Assembly (NCBI RefSeq): GCF_963583255.1
Contig: NC_084811.1
Coordinates: forward strand, 12,294,088 to 12,358,087
DNA: 64,000 nucleotides
Origin: Pyrus communis
Lineage: Eukaryota > Streptophyta > Magnoliopsida > Rosales > Rosaceae
Direction: 5' to 3'
Shown: one piece after another, positions 1-11,413 of the stretch
Layout: the number at the start of each line of letters is the position of its first letter
Position numbering within the stretch: the stretch's first letter is position 1
The notes under the pieces: generated by a model
The model's input: the letters and a program-made list of their open reading frames with translations, nothing else
What the model was told of the DNA's origin: nothing
Databases searched by the model: none
Program-made: the position numbers and the translations under genes

Positions 1-1111
1 AAAATGGCCTAATTTTGGCCTAATTTTTTTTTAACTTTCTGCAAATGCCATTCACCCCATAGAAATATTAGAGCCACGTGAAGGCCTACCATCTAATAAG
101 GGTGGCCTTTTTCCTTTTGATTCCATTAATTGGAGTATACCGCTCGTTACCCCCCTATTTTCTTAAGTATCGGCTTGAAAGCCGAATGGTTAAGAAAATA
201 TTGCATATCCTAATTAGGAGGAGGCCAACGATGTTTTATTCCGAGCCGACATATTTTAACATCAAAGTTTTCACCTTGAGTTTTTCCAAAGCCGAATAAA
301 AGTTCATCCCCAAATATATTTGGCTTGACGAAAGATTTTTTACCATTGGCCGCTGAATGTGTTGGACAATTATTATGCCCCCTAGGCATAATTACTTCGT
401 TAATTTCGACTTTTAACTCAAATAACTTAGCCAAATAGGATTTCTCCATATCGACTTAATCACCAATAATCATATCCATGGGCGTAGTTTCGGTGTCTAA
501 GACCATGTCTCCAATTACGATGTCAATTGATGTGGTTTTATGGTCTGAAGTTGTGTATCGGTCTTGTTCGTCATTTGAACACTCATCTGACGAATCATTT
601 TCTGAGTCAATTTTTGGCTCAGAAACTTGAACTTGTTCTTCTAGGCCTACCACACTTTCAATCTTGACAGAACAAACAGATGGCCTATGTTTTTCTTCAA
701 CAGTCTTGACAATTTTCTTAGGCTGAATTTTGATTGTGGCTAAAGCGAAAAATTGCCCCCCCCTCCGGTCTTTTCAACCAACCATTCCTCAAATGGAATT
801 GATTTGTAGTCGAAAACATAAGGAAAATGTTCTCCATCTAGCCAGACATTAAATCGAGCCCTGTCGTCATTTACCCATTGGTCTTTGAGGGTAACAGGAG
901 CTTGTATTCTCAACATGTAAGCGAATGACTTTTGCATCTCTCTATATCCACAAAGAACTTTTTCCACTTCCGAAGATCTTTTACGTTCATCATTGCGTTT
1001 TTCCAATTGCTCTAGTAGCTCATACAATCGGCTACGTGGAGCCGGATCGAAATCTTGATATATCATATAAACTTCGTAGTTTTAGCACTAAGTCCTACCA
1101 GGCATGCCAAA
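1..1111 (-). mobile_element. 5' internal part of a gypsy-type LTR retrotransposon, cut by window edge
   Basis: Read on the minus strand, a primer-binding-site-like TTTTGGCATGCCTGGTAGG (about 1094-1112) follows an LTR end. A 108-residue frame (1066-740) comes next, then acidic frames in another phase (653-456 and 449-210). The first frame has a charged helix (residues about 12-45) and a WLDGEHFPYVFDY stretch. It lies where gag or a gag leader would start, but I do not recognise a Pfam-type gag core. At least one frameshift lies near 740-653 and a stop at about 456, so it is probably dead. The rest of the element would lie left of the window. Confidence 0.5.
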
Positions 1112-2110
1112 ATGTTGACCCTAAAAACTATCAAGCTTATGCGGCACACCGGCCAAATAATTAATAAGCTAACTACGTCCTTCGGTTGTGTGCAGGGCGT
1201 GCCAACTCGTCAGTTGAGGAGTGAAATGTGTATATGTTGTGTTGAGCACGCTGCTAACTTCTTGATCTTACAATTACGGCCGAGGAAGGAACACGTCTTG
1301 GCCTTCAGGTTCTAGAGCCTGAAGATAAAGCTGCTAGTTTTGTGAAGTTAAATATCAGATTCGGCTTTCAATGTGTCGAATGTTGTAACCTAGTAACACC
1401 TTACTTCGTCGAGAAGGCTAATGAGATGACCTCTACCAACAAGGACTCAAAAATCCTTGTCGATCGAGACTTGGATAGGTAATCAATCGGTCGAGAAGCA
1501 GTGTTGTTTATCCAAACTAAAGGTGCTCCTTGATCGACTGATTATACAGCTCCAATGCTGTTTATCAAAACTGAAGATGTTGCTGGTTGCCTTCACAGTG
1601 TTGTTTATCCAAACTGAAGATGTGTTGGCGGAAAGAAGAAAATAAAAATCTCAAGGTTGTTAAGAGGTTTCGCGTAGAGTGAGAATTTGCGCATGGCAGT
1701 TTGTGTGTTGAGTTAGAGGGTGCCCGAATGATGCACGGTTTCTTATATTTATAAAGACGAGTGTACGTTGGTTGATAAGCTGATATAGGCTCTACCATGC
1801 TATTAGAACTCTTCCACTGATTTAAGCCTTGGATAAGTCTTACTACTCCCAGAACTCTGAACTTAGTAAAAAATACAACCAAATTCAATCCTTGAGCTTA
1901 GCCTTATCATATCGAATCCCAAGATAGCCTGCATGCTTGGATTTGATCAAATAATGTCTATCTAAACAGCCACCAATCCACATGCACTGTCGTGGTTGGT
2001 TACTTTTTTGGAGATAATCATCACCAAACTTACAGCACATAATACATGGGAAGTAGTCTCCCAACCCTCCGCGTATATGCATGTGTTGACTAGAGAATTG
2101 CATTTCTTCT
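1112..2110 (-). repeat. Probable 5' LTR of the element at 1-1111
   Basis: The inner LTR edge (plus-strand TGTTGACCC at 1112) abuts the primer-binding-like site. A minus-strand TATA-like TTTATAAATATAAG lies at about 1743-1757, consistent with a promoter reading left. The outer edge near 2.1 kb is a guess because no second LTR or target duplication is in view. Short minus-strand frames here have no recognisable product. Confidence 0.4.
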
Positions 2111-2329
2111 TTTGACCATTGGTTATTATATAACCATTCTTATTTAATATTATCCTATGCAGAGAAACCCATTTCTAAACAAACGCCAAGATATTGATCA
2201 TATTCAGCCCAAATAAATTGATATATTATTAAAAGATAATATCATGATTAAAACCACAATATGTCCTTCAATAATAATTATTTTAATCATTTTGCCATCC
2301 AACGGTTAAGAGTTCTGCTCACTCAATGA

Positions 2330-2800
2330 CCTTGATTGCACGGGCCGATGATGTTAATTTGGGTCCAAACACTTTCACATAAAAAATGCGTGGTTGTATG
2401 GAATTTCTTGGGCAGTGGTTTGAAAGAACTCTTTGCACTTTATGTAACCAATTCCATAGGCTACGTAGCAAGTAGCATAGCACTTTAGAAATCAATGTAA
2501 ACCCAAGGGGTTGTTCTACGCTAGGCAGTGCATGTTCATGTTAACCTGTTAAACTTTCACAAGATTGTGTGGTTGTATAGGTTTATGCGACTAACTGCTC
2601 GAAGGGTGTACCGCAGTCTTCCAGAAACCATAGGCTACTCATTGAATTGGCAGCGACTTTAGGTTCCCAAGGATCTTCCAAAAACCGTAGGTTGCTTGTT
2701 AAATGAGCTGGGACTTTAGGTTTTCCAGGGATACGCAGAGATTGCTAGTTGGTCACATAGAAGATGCTCATCTCCTTATGCTTCAAATATTCCATTACTC
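2330..2800. repeat. Fragment of Tat-element spacer, paralogous to about 53420-53790
   Basis: By eye this non-coding stretch matches 53420-53790 in the same orientation. Both contain, in order, a GGTTGTATGGAATTTC / GCAGTTGTATGGAATTTC segment, CTTTATGTAAC, an AGCAAGTA.CATA.CACTTTAG block, and AACCGTAGG/AAACCGTAGGCTAC with TTTAGG. The second location is the spacer between integrase and the antisense frame of the second Tat-like element. This is therefore a dispersed piece of the same family, with no coding content. Confidence 0.6.
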
Positions 2801-3442
2801 ATCTCAACCAAAAGCATTCACAAGTAGCTTCATGCATAGCGATAATCTCAACATAGTTGAAAGAAGTCGCAACTAAGGTCTACTTGGTGGACCTCCAAGA
2901 TGTGCCAATGTCGTTGAAATCACTAAAACAATGAAAAATATGAAGTTTTACCTTATGTGAAACTTTCGAAACATCGATTTTATGTTACATTCATCATAAA
3001 TAATTTTTCTCAATCAAAGTGTTTGTAGTTTCATTGGTTATAGTTTTGTTCTACAATGGAGGTGAGAGTGGTTTTGAGAGTTGGAGAAGATAAATAATCT
3101 TAGGATATGCACGTTCAAACTGATTTGGGATGTATTTAGAGTTTTTCATTTTTTAAAAAAAACCTTATAAGGTCGAAATTGTCATTGCATATTAAAATAT
3201 AGGGGCTTTTAGATCTAGGTCCAAAAACATAAATGGTTTTTAGGAATGAGTCCAGTTATCTAATTACAAGTTTTTATTTCTTTTATACTCATTTTATATT
3301 TTTTTAAAATATTAAAAATCAATTAAAAATCTTCTAATATTATTCATTTTTCTACTCCAAAAAATCTAATTAATATCTTACAACAACAAAAACTAATATA
3401 CTAACATAAATTAACTACAAAACATTCTACCTTAACTCAAGT

Positions 3443-3489
<47 letters not shown>

Positions 3490-4064
3490 CTATAAGCGAG
3501 ATATGAAACATAACTAAAAGGTAGGAAAAAAAACATAATATACTTATAAGCAAGACACATTAATTTGTGACACGTTGATTATAAAAAAGAATCTGTCATA
3601 TAGATACATAAAAATAATTAACCTGTGATATAGGTTAATTATAAAAATTAAAAATAAAATCTATAAATGGGGTTTAAAGCATGAGGAAGAACAAGAAATA
3701 ATAAAAAATAAAAATAAAAATAAAAAATCAAAGAGATAATTATGAAGATATTTGATTTTTATAATAAATATTATCATTGAATAGATAATTATTAATAATT
3801 AAATAATTAAATTTAAGGAATTAGACCTATTTTAATAAATTGAACTATTCCTACTAATGGCTAAAAAAATTAGACTTATATCAAGTTATTCATTTAATAT
3901 TAAATTCTATTCAATATTACATAAAATACTAATTAAAAAAACCAACATAATAATTTAATTTGACATCCTATTTGAAAATGTTCTGAGTGTTTTTTTATCA
4001 AACAAGCACATAACTTTTGGGCTCCAATTTGGCCCAATGTCGGCAGAGTCGATGATGAAATTCG
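2801..4064. other. AT-rich intergenic DNA upstream of VPS37
   Basis: There is no supported gene. From about 3180 the sequence is extremely AT-rich. It holds a dinucleotide (TA)n run at about 3448-3482 and A/T homopolymer patches. The VPS37 promoter presumably lies in the right end of this stretch, but I cannot name a core element. Confidence 0.6.
3448..3482. repeat. (TA)n microsatellite
   Basis: About 17 uninterrupted TA units. A likely length-polymorphic marker. Confidence 0.95.
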
Positions 4065-4089
4065 CATCCATCCATCCATCCATCCATCC
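4065..4089. repeat. (CATC)n microsatellite in VPS37 5' region
   Basis: About six CATC units lie some 230 bp upstream of the VPS37 start codon, in promoter or 5' UTR sequence. Confidence 0.95.
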
Positions 4090-4320
4090 CGACTCCAAGT
4101 TGTTTTCCTCGCATCTTCTGCGATTCTTGCTCTCACACGTCTTCGACCACTTGCACAAAAGCCACGCGCGTACTACAATCTCGTCGGAGGCGTAAACCGT
4201 TGAATTAGCTCTCGTACGTAACCGGACAGTTTAAGCTTCCAAATTCCCAACTTCGCCGTCGTCCGTACAGTTCAATCTTCCCGTCGATTCGATTCCTTGC
4301 ACAAGCTCCCCCCCAAAGCC

Positions 4321-6796
4321 ATGTCCATGTTCAAGTTCTGGTAATTTCTCTCTTCTGGGTGTAATTTAGGGTTTTAATTTTGAACCGTAGCTCCGTTGGT
4401 CCTAGGGTTGAATTCCGATTCTGGAGATTGATTTTTTGTCGTTTTCCTTAATGGGTCGGTGTTAAAATGTCCAATTTGTTCTGCGAATTGATGGGTTTTG
4501 TTAATTGAATCGATTTGCGAAATCATTTGTGGAAATTGGGTTGATTTTTGTTTCTGCAAATTATTTTTATGGAGTTTGGGTGAATTACGGGAGAGGCTGA
4601 AGTCTAAGTTTCTAAGCGTGTGTACGTCCACAGGGGATCTCAGGAGGAGCCCACTCAGCCGCGACCGGAGGTTGTTACTCCTTCACAGTCATGGTACCCT
4701 CCATCTGTAGTTAACTCTCCGACCTCTTCTCGCCCTGGGACGCCGAGCAGCACCTCATCTAGCAGTATGAGTTACCAAAGGCCAACAGAAAGGGCACAAT
4801 CTCCGTTACATGTTTCGCCGGCCGAAGCTGCCGGTGTTATTTCCGTTTTGAAGGACAAGAGGTATGGATCATGGTGCTACCAAAATCTGATGTTTATAGA
4901 ATAATTATGGTTTTTCTGTTTTGGAGCTGATCAACAATGATCTTGGCTCACCTAATTAATGTGTTGTTGCATATCAACTTGTCAATTTTTTTGTTTCAGA
5001 TTGTACATTGATATCTGGAGACGTTTTTGTGTGAAATTTAACTGTACTAAGTGTTTGTCTAATGTAGTTGGTAGTTTTGTTGAACTTGTTCTTTTAAAAA
5101 CAAAGCTTGGAACGTTTTGGTGGACTGAAGAATGTTGAAAAGGAGTTTAGAGATTAGGTTTTATGTATCATGATAGGATTTGTTTACACAATCATTATTT
5201 TAATCAGTCCTTGAAAGACCATAATTGTTAAATGAAAAATGTTGTTCAGTGAGTGAGTTTGTTTTGCTTAATCTCGAATACGGATGTAACGCTCTCGGAT
5301 CATATCTAATTCTTATCTCATCTTTGTGGAGTAATCAGTAACTAATTATTATGTTTTCCTATTGATGTGTTCAGTGTTGAGGACCTACGGAAGCTTTTGT
5401 CTGACAAGAATGCATACCAGCAATTTTTTCTTTCACTCGATCAGGTCAAAATTCAAAATAATGTAAGTTTTAGTTAACTTTTGGTGTTGTACCCTTTCTG
5501 TTTAAGGTTCAAATGCTTCTGCACACACCCCATTGTTCTCAGTATAATCAACACTTACCTTTTTATTTAGAAAAGCACTTGATGAACTGTAATGGCTATC
5601 TTGATTTGGGCAAAGCGATAATCATACTTAGATTAGGCCCTTTAAGGAAGGGATCCCCATTTTTTGAATAAAAATAGGGATTAGTTGTGGGACCCACTAC
5701 ACATCGAATGTCAACGATCCAAACAGTCTATTTTGTAAGTCTCGATTCATAGATCATCCTTACAAAATTTCAATTCAATCCGAAACCAGTTGCCTATTTA
5801 CTTATGACAATGAAATTTCAATGTTTTCTTAGAACAAAGTGTTCGTCAATTTCTTGGAACTCAATTAGATGCCCCAAATATTTGCGATTTGGCTAATATT
5901 TTGCAAGGATGATCTATGAGGTGCAACTTGAAAAATAGGTGTTTTGGTTGTTAAAGTTCGAAGTGGTGTGAACCCCACAACTAATCTCCATTTTTTTATT
6001 AAAAAATAGGGGTCCCTTTCCTTAAAGGCTTCCATAGTTTGTTCGAATGCTGTCAGTTTCAGGACATGTCTTTATTCTGTTCTTTATTGTTTCTTCTACT
6101 GACCTCATCAGCTAAGAGAGGAGCTACGGAGGGAAACTCTGCAGTTATCCAGTGAGTTCTCTGTTTCGTTTTCTGACCTACTATTTTAAATAGCTGTCTC
6201 CTGCTGTTTTATTATACATGGGAAGACAAAGTATAAATTTATTTTTATCAAACAGGGGAAAACTTGGAAAAAGAACCACAGATGGTGGAACTTAGAAACC
6301 AGGTAAGCTTTCACCGTTGTCTTGTTTCTCGCGCTTGTTGCAAAATTGTTGTGATCGTGGATCTCTCTTTCCCATTTCTTTTGTGGTCACAGTGCAGAAT
6401 AATTAGAACAACAGAGTTGGCTGCCGCTCAGGAGAGGCTAAATGAGCTCGAGAGAAAGAAAGAAGAAACGTTGAAGCTGTGTTCCCCGTCTTCTCTTCTT
6501 CAAAGGCTTCAAGGTATGAAGTAATGATAATATGAAATTGTACAGTAGCTCAGGATTCGTTCTTGCCAAGCAATATATGACATGAATCACAATCAATTTG
6601 TTGGTGCATGAAAAATTTGTTCGTTCGTGCAGAATCGATGAATACGACAGAGGAGGAATCAGAAGCTCTGCACGAGCAGCTTGTCGACAAGGAGGTTGAT
6701 CTCGGGGCATTTGTGGAGAAATACAAGAAGCTTCGTACCACTTACCACAAGCGAGCGCTTGTTCATCTCGCAGCAAAAACATCTTCAGTAGGATGA
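4321..6796 (+). CDS. VPS37: VPS37-type ESCRT-I subunit (Mod(r) domain), seven exons
   Basis: ESCRT-I component that sorts ubiquitinated membrane cargo into multivesicular bodies. Exons: 4321-4340, 4634-4861, 5375-5462, 6112-6151, 6256-6302, 6393-6513, 6633-6796, all with GT-AG junctions. They total 708 nt, giving 235 residues. The protein starts MSMFKFWGSQEE; the second Met (4327) may equally be the start, since plant homologues begin MFxFWGS. Residues about 8-60 are Ser/Pro-rich. The Mod(r) domain follows, with SPAEAAGVISVLKDK, VEDLRKLLSDKNAYQQF, LEKEPQMVELRNQ, a coiled coil after CRIIRTTELAAAQERLNELE, and the basic tail YKKLRTTYHKRALVHLAAKT. No stop or frameshift is seen. It is convergent with the DUF1992 gene 522 bp away. 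Intron 3 carries a MITE. Family identity is very likely; which plant paralogue it is cannot be told. Confidence 0.93.
5639..6028. mobile_element. MITE with ~55-bp inverted ends inside VPS37 intron 3
   Basis: The left end CCTTTAAGGAAGGGATCCCC and the reverse complement of the right end, CCTTTAAGGAAAGGGACCCC, match. The pairing extends through an AT tract to ATTAGTTGTGGG, about 55 bp per arm. The element is about 390 bp with no ORF. No clear target duplication is seen at these borders, so the superfamily is unassigned. It fills most of a 649-bp intron. Confidence 0.85.
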
Positions 6797-7318
6797 ACAT
6801 ATTACCATAACGTGATGTATACATTTTAGTGGATAATTTAATTGAAAATTCAAATGGTCGAAAAAAGTACTTTGGCTGGTTGCTTATGCGTGTATAACAT
6901 TAATATTCAGTTTTGATGGTAATTTTATGTATAAACATTGTTGTTTTCTCATTTGGATATGAAGGCTTTTAAACGTCGATCGAAGATTACCATTTTAGAG
7001 TCCCATTCTTGGTACGATGTTTACTTACCTAGATCGAGTATTGAAATTATTCGGAATCAGATTCCACATTTGAATCAAAAGAAACACGCGATCGCGAATC
7101 AAAATCTAGAATTTTAACATTTGATAAACTAAGCACAATTTAAACTTTTACAGCACCATCTGGTTTCCAATGCTACTAATACCAATATATGACGCTACTT
7201 AACCTGAACCAAAACAAATACAACTACCGGAGCGTCTATAGGTATTCATTTCACATGTCCAACCATCTTACCGAATTTCCCTCATCTTATCTTCAATTTC
7301 GGCTACCCCTATTAGGGA
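6797..7318. other. Convergent 3' intergenic region between VPS37 and the DUF1992 gene
   Basis: Holds the two 3' UTRs and terminators of genes that face each other. No other structure is seen. Confidence 0.6.
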
Positions 7319-8693
7319 TTATTGTTCCTCCGGTTTCAAACGATCCAGCTCCTTGTCCCAGTTGAGTCCAAACATTTGACGGCCGAAAGGAGCCATAAGA
7401 TTGTACTGCAGTACCTTATTATTGATCTGTTTCACTTGCAATTTCAAAGCCTCTGAAGCTTCAACCCATTTCGATTGATCACCCCTGTCCCCGCCCCCAT
7501 TGCAATTTTTGCTTGCGCAAGCCTTCTTCAGAGCAATTCTCCATTCCGAAACCTGGCTCCTTATCTCTTTGTTGAGCTCAACCCACTGTGGCGCGCAGCC
7601 ATTCTTCGAGAGGATTCGGTACAAAGTGTCCTCAGCTGGGTCCGCGTGAGGATTTGAACTTAGGTTTAGGGGCTTCCCTTTTCCCGGCAAATTCTCAAAC
7701 TGCCCTTCTTCCATAGAATGCCATATTCTTTGCTCCACCACATTGATTATATCTGTTTCTGACCTGCCACAGCATCCCAAATTCAAAATTATCATAATTT
7801 AAATAACAATAATAATCCAACATTCAAAAACCCAAATCTAATGAAAAGCCAAATCATCGTTTTAGGCCTGCGCTTCGGCCAAGTTTTAAATTTTGAAACG
7901 TGTAGTTTCAATTGTCGCAATTTAAGTCATGTAGTTTATGAACTGCTTGTAATCTAAGGGCAATAAAATTAGCACATAAGTAACATAGGGTAAGTGGTGT
8001 TCTTGTAATTGAAGAAACACCATACACATAATTATCAAATGCTAAATCAGTAACAAATTAAGTCATGAGACGTTTAGTGTCCGTTTGATAACCATTTCAG
8101 TTGTTTTTATTTTTGAACATGACATATTTTACACTAAAAAGAGGAAGAGTTCGGCTAAGCCCCAGTGTGAGCAACTTAATTTGATATTTAATTCATCATC
8201 CACGAAATTCAAACCTAAGACCTCTTAGAAGAGGTACAAGTGAAGATGATACTGTAGTACTCAATTGTTAGTTTTCAATTCTTGGACACACAAATTGTGA
8301 AAACAAAATCTGAAAACTGAAAACAAAATGGTTATCAAACATCCGAGTAAACTACTAAACTTGAACTACCGAATCATATCAAAGTGGGCAAACAGAATCA
8401 TAGTATGGTCAAATTAAAACTGGGGATTTGAACCTGATGTTGTTGCGCCGACCACGGAGCTCAGGAGGAAGTTTACTGTCGTTAACGGCGTCTATTACCG
8501 CCGATAGGCGGTCTCCTACCGGCTTCTTCTTCTCCGCCTTATCAGATTTACTAGACGACGATGAAGACCACAGTCTCGGTTGGGACCCACCATGGCCGAC
8601 GCTGATCGCGGTCAGAGACGAATCGTGGGCCGTTGACCTCCGAATCTGAAACGACAACGCAGCTAACGTTCGTCGCCCAAGGCGGGTCGCCAT
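7319..8693 (-). CDS. DUF1992 protein (DNAJC28-like conserved domain), two exons
   Basis: Exon 1 is 8434-8693 and exon 2 is 7319-7763 (minus strand). They join in frame across a GT-AG intron of 670 bp to give 234 residues. Residues 1-55 are rich in Arg, Ser and Thr with few acids (MATRLGRRTLAAL at the start), which suggests a mitochondrial or plastid targeting peptide. The DUF1992 domain starts near residue 90: ETDIINVVEQRIWHSMEEG, then FENLPGKGKPLNL, DPAEDTLYRILSKNG, and a C-terminal helical part ending FGLNWDKELDRLKPEEQ. The family is known from bacteria to plants (DnaJ homologue subfamily C member 28). It lacks a J-domain here, and its biochemical role is not established. The start is supported by a good context (GCCATGGCG). 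The intron holds a MITE. Confidence 0.88.
8075..8348. mobile_element. MITE inside the DUF1992 gene intron
   Basis: The left end contains CCGTTTGATAACCATTT and the reverse complement of the right end contains GGATGTTTGATAACCATTTT. A Cys-free, ORF-free core of about 270 bp separates them. The ends resemble common plant hAT-like MITEs. No certain target duplication is seen. Confidence 0.75.
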
Positions 8694-9434
8694 GGCTTCA
8701 GCGCAACCTCGACTCCGAGGAGGTTCTCATCTTCCTTGGTTTTGGTAGCGGGGATTTTGTTGAGTGACGGTTGCGGTGGGCGGCTCAGCGTTTGCCACGT
8801 GGGAACGGATGAAACTGGCGCGCAAATACGTGGGCCTTGTGTTACCAAGTTTTCTCTTATTCACATCACTAAATACACACTTCAATAAGCACGGTTAGAT
8901 TAAAATGGAAGGAGGAGATGAAATCTTTGGTTTAACTTGCAACCGGTGAACGAATTATTTATTTATTTATTTATTTTTCGTTAGTAAAAATATAGTTTGT
9001 TAAATTAGATATTAAATTAAGAAATCAACAAAATTCGAACTCATATCGTGGTGTAAGGGTAATATTCAACTTCATCATTTTAGTAAAAGATCACTTGCGG
9101 TCAAGGAATATCTATTCAGTAATGTGTTATCTCCATCCTAAAACTAGGAGCACTTTGTTGCTTAATGTGTGATTCTGGAATTTTGTTATAATGTGTTTCA
9201 TATTATACAAAAATCAGATTTGTTTTTATATGAATGCGCGTCCAACGTCAACAATACGGTAAATTTTTATTGTTTCGAATGTCGAATATGGAGTTGGATT
9301 TTACCGCCCAACAAAGAGACGAAATACAACTATTTTTCACACTGTTGTTCCAGGAGTATCATACAAGTTCCGTACGTTTGAATTTTGTGTTGAGTCCTAG
9401 AGGCCTTCCTAACTCAATGGGTAGCCCCTAAGCT
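8694..9434. other. Upstream region of the DUF1992 gene; no gene seen
   Basis: The first ~160 bp are GC-richer, consistent with a 5' UTR or promoter. A (TTTA)n run lies at about 8957-8978. The rest is AT-rich and featureless. Confidence 0.6.
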
Positions 9435-10300
9435 ATGCACCCCTTAATTAATATGCAAGTGGAATTATTTTTGTCCTTCAAAGAAAAATCTACAAGATCA
9501 TCGTTAAATTATTACGTGAACAATCACGTGACCATATTTTTAAAGGTATTTTTATCAAATCAACCCCTACTTTTTAGCCAAATGGTCCCTGAGATTGGCA
9601 TAACACCTCACTTTTGTCCCTAACAATGAAAATTATAAAGTCTTTTCTAAGTATATCCATAAATCATTTTGGTCATTCCGTGAAGATGGAGAAGATGGAG
9701 AAACTCCAACAAAATATGACCCAATAAGTGGCTAGAACACTCATCATATAAAAAATGTGTACAAATGAGATGCAATGAGCGTTTGAACTATTGAATACTC
9801 ATTCTTAGAGGTCTAGTAGCATTTTGGATGTGTTTACTTGTCAAAATGTGAAGGTGGTGAAACTCCACCAAAATATTCTCGTTAAGTGAAGGTGGTGAAA
9901 CTCCACCAAATTATTCTCGTGATAATTTAACAAGGATATCCTCATGATAATTTGACGAGGATATTGACAAATTTTTCATGAAATGATCAAAATAATTTAA
10001 GATGTACAAACTCAGGACAATTTTTATTGATTTTCATTTTCAAGTATCAAAATAAGAAGTTATGCTAATCTCAGGGACCATTTTGGCTAAAAGGGGTTGG
10101 TTTGACAAAAATATCCTTAAAATGTGTTCACATGGTTGCCCACGTAACAATTTAACAATGGTATTGATAGATTTTTCACATAATGACCAAAATGATTTAC
10201 AATAGATAAACTCAAGAACCACTTCGATCGATTTTCAATCTCAATGACCAAAGTGAGGAGTTATATGTCAATCTCAAGGACCATTCTAGCTAAAAAAGCC
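9435..10300. repeat. ~0.85-kb imperfect inverted-repeat (foldback-like) element
   Basis: Sequence at 9440-9640 recurs inverted at about 10040-10220. The same conceptual peptide fragment (FLSNQPLL..MVPEI.IT) appears on the plus strand on the left and on the minus strand on the right, so the arms are the same sequence inverted. A further partial copy of the arm terminus (CTCAAGGACCATT..AGCTAAAA) lies at about 10270-10300. Between the arms, a GAAGGTGGTGAAACTCCACC segment is repeated at about 9850 and 9886. It has no coding potential and is probably a MITE or foldback remnant. Confidence 0.75.
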
Positions 10301-11413
10301 AAGATTGAAATTACTGTAGTTGATGAGAATGATATGTATTATTACTAGTATATGCCCACACACAAAGTGTGTCTGAAGTAGTTTTTTTCTTTTTTTCTTT
10401 TTTCTTTTTTTTTTATTGAAAGGAGAGCAGAAGAGGGTGAAAAAGACTAGAGAGGGAGGGAGAGGTTTAATTTTTTTTTTTTTTTTTTTAATTGGAGATG
10501 TTAAAATCACCTGTAGATGAAAAATAGCAAAATTTTGTTTTATGAAATTACATTACTGTTTTTAATTTTTTATTTTTTTGTGATAGAAGACTAAATAATC
10601 TTTTAACCCTTTATTTATTTATAAAGAACATTCTATTAATATGTAGTTTAGATTATTATTATTATTATCACTATTATAATTATAATAATAATTATTATTA
10701 TTAAATAAATAAATAAATAAAATGACTTGGGCCAGCAGGTAAAAAATATCATGCTGGTCCTTGCGTTTTTTTCCCATGAACCGTTGAAATTGATTATTGT
10801 CAAAATAAAAAGCCCAAAACAAATCATGCAGTCAAGAACCCAAAAAAAAAAAAAACCAAACATAAGAAAACAAAGAGCTTTATGTTCATCATACAAACTG
10901 TCCAAGACAAACTTTTAAATGAATATAGAGCTATTATTGACACTTGAAAGCTATCCTGTTCCACGTTTTTGTTTTCTTTTTTAAAAACATAATATACTTA
11001 ATCTAAGTTACATTAAGAGAAGAAGAGTTTAAACTAATAGTGTAAAGATGATCGATGTGTGCCCATGGATACTCCAATATCACATGCATCACTCAGCACT
11101 ACAATTAACACGTATCTACATTAAATGGACCTCTATGTAAGTGAATAGATACCCATTGACCATCCCTAGTCGCAGTGGGTTAAGAAGAAAACTCTAACAA
11201 CCACCGCTATCCACCAGTTGCACGCCCTCCCTCTATCCACCATGAAAAGAAATGTACATTTCGAAGAGTTCTACCTTTTAAAAATGCTAATAACAACTCC
11301 TACAAGTTTTTGTAATTTAAAATCCTCGGTCCACGTGGCGTCTATGATTTTATGTTCATTATCATGCCATTTTAGCAAAAGAGATAAATTTAAATCTTTC
11401 TCCTCAACACACA
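10301..11413. other. Low-complexity intergenic DNA
   Basis: Contains long T-rich tracts (about 10380-10500) and an ATT/TAA trinucleotide-like tract with an (AAAT)n tail at about 10650-10722. No gene is supported; the K- or N-rich frames are artefacts of these tracts. Confidence 0.7.
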
